Part shown: one piece after another, positions 59,685 to 64,000 of the stretch
How positions within the stretch are numbered: the first letter of the stretch is position 1
Layout of the letters: each line of letters opens with the position of its first letter
Source: Ectothiorhodospiraceae bacterium 2226
GTDB lineage: Bacteria > Pseudomonadota > Gammaproteobacteria > GCA-013348725
Reading direction: 5' to 3'
DNA length: 64,000 nt
Assembly: GCA_013348725.1 (NCBI GenBank)
Contig: CP054689.1
Coordinates: 1,042,501-1,106,500 of the forward strand
Program-made: the position numbers and the translations under genes
Notes under the pieces: generated by a model
Seen by the model: the letters and a program-made list of their open reading frames with translations, nothing else
Told to the model about the DNA's origin: nothing
The model's database searches: none

Positions 59685-60320
59685 TTAGAGTTCGAGCGCC
59701 GCGTGTACGGCGGCGTTGACGGCGGCGGCGGCGCCGGGCCCGAAGCGGGTCGCGCCGGGCACGAAGTCGTCCGTGAAGGCGTAGTCGAAGGTGACGTCCT
59801 GCAGACCCAGGGCGCCGAACATGCGGCTCTCGAACGAATGGTCGTCCGCGTGCTGGACCAGCGTGGGCCAGCCGTCGGGGCCGGGTTCGAGGATGGGGCC
59901 GAAGAACACCACGCCGGGCAGGTTCTTCAGGCGCAGCGCGCAACTGCCGCGCGTGCGCCCCGACATGGGCAGGAAGTCGATGGTGCGGGTGAGCTTGGAC
60001 TTGTTGTCCAGCGTGATGTCGATGCTACCGGCGATGGCCTCCACCTCCGGCTCATACGCCATCGCCTCGGCTTCGAGCGCGGCGCGCCAGCGATCGAGAT
60101 CGCGCACGCCGAGGCGGCTCGGCAGAAACACGAAGCGCGCACCGCCCGCGGCCTGAATGGCGGCCAGCAGGGCCTCGTCGAACGCCGGGGTGTTGATGAG
60201 GATGCCGCCCGCCTCCTTGTCCTGCACCAGATAGCAGGCCGGCTCGTCCACGCCGCCCGCCACGAGATAGATCTCGCGGCCGGGGACGCTCAGCAGGTGT
60301 TGGAGATTGGGCTCGGACAC
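59685..60320 (-). CDS. metallo-beta-lactamase-fold protein lacking all metal ligands
   Basis: 211 residues. The order of elements matches an MBL hydrolase: a strand ending GGILINTPAFDE, then RFVFLPSRLGVRD where active enzymes have THxHxDH, then PMSGRTRGSCALRL where they have GHTPGSCALRL, and VVFFGPIL where they have FxGDxL. Every metal-binding His and Asp is replaced. It is probably a non-catalytic member with a binding or structural role. Confidence 0.7.
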   Translation of the reverse strand: MSEPNLQHLLSVPGREIYLVAGGVDEPACYLVQDKEAGGILINTPAFDEALLAAIQAAGGARFVFLPSRLGVRDLDRWRAALEAEAMAYEPEVEAIAGSIDITLDNKSKLTRTIDFLPMSGRTRGSCALRLKNLPGVVFFGPILEPGPDGWPTLVQHADDHSFESRMFGALGLQDVTFDYAFTDDFVPGATRFGPGAAAAVNAAVHAALEL

Positions 60321-60355
60321 GCGTGGTAGTCTAACAGTTTTTGTACGCCCGGATT

Positions 60356-60976
60356 ATGAGCGAAACCCTGTTGTTACTGAGCGGCGGCGTCGAGAGCGCC
60401 ACGCTGTTGTACACGCTGCGCGACGCGGCGCCGCGCGCGCTGTTTCTCGACTACGGCCAGCGCGCCGCCGCGCGCGAGCGGGCCGCGTCCGAGGCGCTGT
60501 GCGCGCGGGTGGGCGCGGCGCTGGTCGCGCTGGATCTGGCTGCGGTGGGCGAGCGCTTTCGCCGTGACCAGAGCAAGAAGCTGCATGTGCCCATCCCCCA
60601 CCGCAATCTGATCGCCCTGAGCCTGGGGCTCAGCTACGCCGAACAGTGCGGGGCGCGGCGCCTCGCGCTGGGCTTGAACCGCGACGACCGCGACGCCTAT
60701 GCCTCGGCCGGCGACGACTTCATCGCGCGCTTTCGCGCGCTCGCCCAAACGTTGAGCCCGCAGGTGGCGGTGGTCACGCCGCTGATCGCGTGGGACAAGG
60801 CCGAGGTGGTGCGGCGCGGCGAGGCCTTGGGGGTGCCCTGGTCGCTGACCTACTCCTGCCTGCTCGGCTACGCCGACCCTTGCGGGGCCTGCCCCCAGTG
60901 CAGCAAACGCCGCGCGGCATTCGCTGCCGCGGGCGTCGCGGAGCCCGGCGTCCGCTACGGGCGGGGGCACGCATGA
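60356..60976 (+). CDS. queC: QueC-like 7-cyano-7-deazaguanine synthase family protein
   Basis: 206 residues, N-type ATP pyrophosphatase related to QueC/ExsB. The ATP loop reads LLLLSGGVESATLL, where most members have SGGxDS, so a glutamate replaces the usual aspartate. A four-cysteine zinc site, SCLLGYADPCGACPQC, is near the C-terminus as in QueC. The gene stands apart from other queuosine genes, and its overlap with the GST gene is ATGA. Function as QueC is likely but not certain. Confidence 0.65.
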   Translation: MSETLLLLSGGVESATLLYTLRDAAPRALFLDYGQRAAARERAASEALCARVGAALVALDLAAVGERFRRDQSKKLHVPIPHRNLIALSLGLSYAEQCGARRLALGLNRDDRDAYASAGDDFIARFRALAQTLSPQVAVVTPLIAWDKAEVVRRGEALGVPWSLTYSCLLGYADPCGACPQCSKRRAAFAAAGVAEPGVRYGRGHA

Positions 60977-61632
60977 CGCTACGCCTGGTGGGGGTGCCGC
61001 TCTGTCCCTATGTCCAGCGCGTGGCGATCGTGCTGCACGAGCAGGGGCTGGCGTACGAGCGGGTGGACATCGATCTCAAGTGGCCGCCCGACTGGTTTCT
61101 CGCGCGCTCGCCGCTGTTGCGGGTGCCGCTGCTGCTGGACGGCGAACGCGCGCTGTTCGAGTCGCTGGTGATTTGCGACTACCTCGATGCGCTGGCGAGG
61201 CCATCACTCGCGCCGCCCGCCGCGTGGCAGCAGGCGCGCGAACGCGCCTACGCGGCGCTCGCCGACGAGTTGCTCGCGGCGCAGTACCGGGCCATGGACG
61301 CCATCGACGAGGAGGCGTGGGAGGCGGCGCGCGCCACCGAGCGGCGCGTGCTCGAGCACCTGGAGCGCGAACTCGCCGGGCGGTACTTCGGCGGCGAAGG
61401 TTACCGCTTGGTGGACGCGGCCTATGCGCCCTATGCCCAGCGACTCACGCTGCTGGAGGCGTGGCGGCGGGATCGTGCCGAGGCGGATCTGCGCGAGGGC
61501 CTGCCGCGCATCACGTCATGGTTGGCGGCACTCGCCCGGCGCGCGTCCACGCGCGCGGCGGCGGAGGCGGACTTCGCCGAACGCTTTCGCGCCGCCCTGC
61601 ATGCTCAGCGCGGTGCGCACCACTACGTCTGA
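60973..61632 (+). CDS. glutathione S-transferase family protein
   Basis: 219 residues with the thioredoxin-like N-terminal domain (LCPYVQRVAIVLHEQGLAYE) and RVPLLLDGERALFESLVICDYL as the glutathione-binding part, then a helical C-terminal domain. The start at 60973 is inside the last codons of the queC-like gene. Substrate unknown; the CPY start is like that of the omega and beta classes. Confidence 0.85.
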   Translation: MTLRLVGVPLCPYVQRVAIVLHEQGLAYERVDIDLKWPPDWFLARSPLLRVPLLLDGERALFESLVICDYLDALARPSLAPPAAWQQARERAYAALADELLAAQYRAMDAIDEEAWEAARATERRVLEHLERELAGRYFGGEGYRLVDAAYAPYAQRLTLLEAWRRDRAEADLREGLPRITSWLAALARRASTRAAAEADFAERFRAALHAQRGAHHYV

Positions 61633-61952
61633 CACCTCGCCTCGAGCTCCACCCGACCGTCACGCACCCGCACCGGGATCGCGGTGAGGCTGCGCCCCCG
61701 GCAGGGACCCCATTCGCAGTAGCCGTCTTCCAGACGGAACAACGCAGCGTGCATGGCGCACTGGATCATCCGGTACTCGGGATTGATGAAGTCGTGCGGC
61801 TGCCAGTTGAGCGCGACCCCGGTATGCGGGCAGCTGTTGCGGTAACCCCATACGCGCCCGCCGCGCCGCACCAGGAAGATGTCGCCGAGGAAGGTGCTGA
61901 ACGCGCGCGCCCCCTCCTCCGGGATCTCGTCCAACGCGCACAGCACCGCCAT
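61623..61952 (-). CDS. Rieske [2Fe-2S] domain protein
   Basis: 109 residues. SCPHTG and QCAMHAALF supply the two Cys-x-His/Cys-x-x-His ligands (CxH near 43, CxxH near 62). It resembles the small ferredoxin parts of nitrite reductase or ring dioxygenases. The ATG at 61952 overlaps the stop of the NTF2-like gene (TGATG); its stop overlaps the GST 3' end by ten bases. Partner unknown. Confidence 0.87.
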   Translation of the reverse strand: MAVLCALDEIPEEGARAFSTFLGDIFLVRRGGRVWGYRNSCPHTGVALNWQPHDFINPEYRMIQCAMHAALFRLEDGYCEWGPCRGRSLTAIPVRVRDGRVELEARCQT

Positions 61953-62365
61953 CAATGCAGGCCCGCGCGCGCCGCGCGACCGCTGCGAAACGGCGGCGAG
62001 GCGTGGTGCAGAATGAGGTGCCAACCGGCGCCCGAGCGCCGGTAGACATTGGTCGCCAGCACCTGCGCCGCCGGCTGTGCCGGCACCTGCAGCGTTTCGG
62101 TGAGCGTATGGAGCGCCACGGCGCCATCGACCACGATCTGGCGGTCAGCTAGCGTGAAGCGCGCGCCCCCGGCGGCCCCGAGGATGGCCTCCCAGCTGCG
62201 GCGCACGGCCTCTTGCCCGCGCAGGCGCGGCCCGTGCGGGTGGATACACTCGATGGTCTCATCGGGCGCCCACACCGCCATCATCGCCTGCACGTCGCCG
62301 CGCTCGAAGGCCGCGTAAAAGGCCCGTTCTGCCGCCTCGGAGCTCTCAAATGCCTGCTGCAGCAT
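61952..62365 (-). CDS. NTF2-like / SnoaL-like protein
   Basis: 137 residues with the cone-shaped NTF2 fold signals: AAERAFYAAFERGDVQAMMAVWAPD, then HPHGPRLRG and W-rich strands ending HLILHHAS. These often bind small molecules or isomerise ketosteroids. AGGAGG is seven bases before the ATG at 62365. Coupled with the Rieske gene. Confidence 0.86.
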   Translation of the reverse strand: MLQQAFESSEAAERAFYAAFERGDVQAMMAVWAPDETIECIHPHGPRLRGQEAVRRSWEAILGAAGGARFTLADRQIVVDGAVALHTLTETLQVPAQPAAQVLATNVYRRSGAGWHLILHHASPPFRSGRAARAGLH

Positions 62366-62482
62366 CGCTCGCCTCCTAAAAACCCGAGAAAAATCGCTTC
62401 CGCAGCGCAAAAGCCTCTGGTGTTCGTGATGCGTTTTGATATTTTATAGCCACCCATACCACACCGAAGCAGGAGCAAGCGA

Positions 62483-62929
62483 ATGGCCACCACCAAAAAG
62501 AAAGCCGCGTCCAAGAACGCGCCCAAGAAAAAAACCGCTGCCCGCGCCAAGAAACCCGCTGCTGCCAAGGCGGTAGCTCCCAAGGCGGCAGCCCCCAAAG
62601 CGGCGGCTCCGCTGAAAGCGGTGTCGGACCCGTTCACCAAGTCTGCTTTGTTCAACCACATCGCCGAGCGGACCGAGCTCAAGCGTAAAGACGTGGCCGC
62701 CGTGTTCGACGAACTGGCCAACGTCATCAACGCACACGTCAAGAAGCGTGGCGCCGGTCAGTTCACCCTGCCGGGTCTGGCCAAGATCAAGGTCGTGCGC
62801 AAGCCCGCCACGCGCGCGCGCAAGGGCGTCAACCCCTTCACCGGCGAGGAAACGGTGTTCAAGGCCAAGCCCGCGCGCAACGTCGTGAAACTGCAGCCCC
62901 TCAAGGGCCTCAAGGACATGGTCAAGTAG
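62483..62929 (+). CDS. HU/IHF family DNA-binding protein with basic N-terminal extension
   Basis: 148 residues. Residues 1-45 are Lys/Ala/Pro-rich (ATTKKKAASKNAPKKKTA, later VAPKAAAPKAAAP); residues 46-148 match the HU core, with NPFTGEETVFKAKPARNVVK as its DNA-binding arm and tail. Ordinary HU has about 90 residues. The extension resembles H1 tails. AGGAG precedes the ATG, and a terminator follows the gene. Confidence 0.88.
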   Translation: MATTKKKAASKNAPKKKTAARAKKPAAAKAVAPKAAAPKAAAPLKAVSDPFTKSALFNHIAERTELKRKDVAAVFDELANVINAHVKKRGAGQFTLPGLAKIKVVRKPATRARKGVNPFTGEETVFKAKPARNVVKLQPLKGLKDMVK

Positions 62930-62953
62930 ACCTCGTCCTGCACGCGGTACCCG

Positions 62954-62983
62954 ACGCCCCGTGGGAGTCCACGGGGCGTTTTT
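62954..62983 (+). terminator. terminator of the HU-like gene
   Basis: ACGCCCCGTGG pairs with CCACGGGGCGT over GAGT, followed by TTTT; 24 bases after the stop. Confidence 0.9.
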
Positions 62984-63076
62984 CGTTATGGGGTCAGCGA
63001 CCCCGTTTATTTGCAAACGCGTCCCCCATGGGGTATCAAGAAATCACGGCCCTCCCAAACGACGAAGGAGGTACAC

Positions 63077-63676
63077 ATGACCGCGTTTGCTCCACTGCCG
63101 TACACCACGCTGCCGGATGGCATGTCATTCCGCCGCCCGCCGCAGCGCCTGCCCGACGAGGTGCAGCCTGACGATCCTGCGGTCAGCGTCATGACCGACC
63201 TCGACAAGGTCGCGGCGGTCACCATCGGCCGGCGCGCCACCATCGAACAGGCGAACCAGAAGATGATCGCCAGCGGCGTCCGTCTGCTGCTGGTCACCGA
63301 TGAACACAACGATGTCCAAGGACTGATTACCTCGCGCGACATCCTCGGCGAGAAACCGATGCTCTACATGCAGCGCATGGGGGGGACGCGCGACGAGATC
63401 CTGGTCGAGCACATCATGACCCCCCGTGACGAATTGGAGGTGCTGCACTGGGTGGACGTGCTGCGTGCGCGCGTCGGCGATGTGGTGGCGACCCTCAAGC
63501 ACATGGGGCGTCAGCACGCGCTGGTGGTGGACGTGGACGAATACACCCGCCGGCCCGCGGTGCGCGGCATCTTCTCGGCGACGCAGATCGGCAAGCAGCT
63601 TGGCGTGCAGGTCGAGCCGGCGGAGATCGCCAAGACCTTCGCGGAGTTGGAGTCGGCCATCGCCGCACCGGCCTGA
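63077..63676 (+). CDS. CBS-domain pair protein
   Basis: 199 residues. Two CBS motifs: around IEQANQKMIASGVRLLLVTDEHNDVQGLI and around VGDVVATLKHMGRQHALVVDVDEYTR. These pairs usually sense adenosine nucleotides. No catalytic domain is attached. AAGGAGG is six bases before the ATG at 63077. A bidirectional terminator follows. Confidence 0.88.
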   Translation: MTAFAPLPYTTLPDGMSFRRPPQRLPDEVQPDDPAVSVMTDLDKVAAVTIGRRATIEQANQKMIASGVRLLLVTDEHNDVQGLITSRDILGEKPMLYMQRMGGTRDEILVEHIMTPRDELEVLHWVDVLRARVGDVVATLKHMGRQHALVVDVDEYTRRPAVRGIFSATQIGKQLGVQVEPAEIAKTFAELESAIAAPA

Positions 63677-63693
63677 GTTCGCGACGCCCCACG

Positions 63694-63727
63694 AAAAAGA
63701 CGCCGGCGCAAGGCCGGCGTCTTTTTT
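63694..63727. terminator. bidirectional intrinsic terminator
   Basis: AAAAAGACGCCGGC pairs with GCCGGCGTCTTTTT over a 5-base loop; A-run on one side and T-run on the other. It ends the CBS gene and the opposing YfaZ-like gene. Confidence 0.92.
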
Positions 63728-63765
63728 GCTACAACGACCGTCCGGGCATCGGCCCGGCGCCGTCG

Positions 63766-64000
63766 TCAGAACAATAGTTTGAAGCCGAGGTGCGCACCGC
63801 GGTCAACGCGCTCGGTACCGTTCGACAGTTTCATGCGGATGTCGCGGTGTCCTACATAGATGAAGGCATGTGGAATGAGCTGGTAGTCCAGCCGCACCCC
63901 GACTTCCTGCACGCGGTCGGCATCCAGAAACGAGACGATACGCGGGGCGTAGTAGAGGTGTCCGCCGAGACCCACGCCGCCGAGTTCGGGCGGCGCCCAG
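63766..64000 (-). CDS. YfaZ-like outer-membrane protein, 5' end beyond window
   Basis: C-terminal 77 codons of a beta-barrel protein. Alternating strands (VQEVGVRLDYQLIPHAFIYVG, HRDIRMKL) and the end GAHLGFKLLF with the terminal phenylalanine match outer-membrane proteins of the YfaZ type. Its start lies past the right edge. The function of YfaZ is not known. Confidence 0.72.
   Translation of the reverse strand, partial: WAPPELGGVGLGGHLYYAPRIVSFLDADRVQEVGVRLDYQLIPHAFIYVGHRDIRMKLSNGTERVDRGAHLGFKLLF

Overview
The window is a GC-rich chromosomal segment of a gammaproteobacterium. The evidence is gene content and order: accB-accC-prmA then dusB-fis-purH-purD, cutA-dsbD, a Pcm-type methyltransferase with rhodanese and TolC ahead of LPS genes, and glnE-ilvE. 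Phosphoribulokinase (Calvin cycle), a PPi-type phosphofructokinase and a soluble pyrophosphatase suggest an autotroph, perhaps related to the Ectothiorhodospiraceae; the family is inference. About 70 genes can be supported. The two edge genes, mpl on the left and a YfaZ-like outer-membrane protein on the right, are cut by the window.

Layout. 1-4.2 kb: mpl, a membrane protein, rnd, a cardiolipin-synthase-like enzyme. 4.2-9.6 kb: adenylate kinase with a long Lys/Ala tail, a decayed small gene, PPi-PFK, PPase, a phosphodiesterase and a DksA-like protein. 9.6-11.6 kb: molybdopterin genes moaE/moaD divergent from moaC, a DUF3301 protein, tRNA-Asp. 11.7-14.9 kb: thiC under a TPP riboswitch, a Pcm-type methyltransferase, a rhodanese. 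14.9-29.5 kb: TolC-like protein and a lipopolysaccharide block (lpxL-like acyltransferase, waaA, kdkA, heptosyltransferase, hldE, several glycosyltransferases, an FkbM methyltransferase, a CDP-glycerol-transferase-like protein, an O-antigen-ligase-like protein). The part from about 20.2 to 25.1 kb is visibly richer in A and T. 29.7-36 kb: zinc-finger protein, ilvE, glnE, groEL/groES behind a perfect CIRCE operator. 36-44.3 kb: fxsA, cutA, dsbD, a TauE-type permease, an RhlE-like helicase and periplasmic thiol-redox genes. 44.3-54.2 kb: aroQ, accB, accC, prmA, dusB, fis, purH, purD, prk. 54.2-64 kb: FIST protein, Tas-like reductase, HIT protein, a CPBP protease, a degenerate metallo-beta-lactamase fold, a QueC-like protein, GST, Rieske and NTF2-like proteins, an HU-like protein with a basic extension, a CBS-pair protein.

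The most unusual observation is a family of 75-124 base repeats, nine copies at four places (9.0, 10.9, 48.2 and 54.2 kb). Each folds into a chain of hairpins, the arms of which differ between copies by compensating changes. At all four places the array begins 2-6 bases after a stop codon and points the same way as that gene. Second is the adenylate kinase, fused in frame to about 275 residues of histone-H1-like Lys/Ala repeats; an HU-like protein in the same window carries a similar extension at its N-terminus. Third is a DsbD with two complete copies of its periplasmic N-terminal domain.
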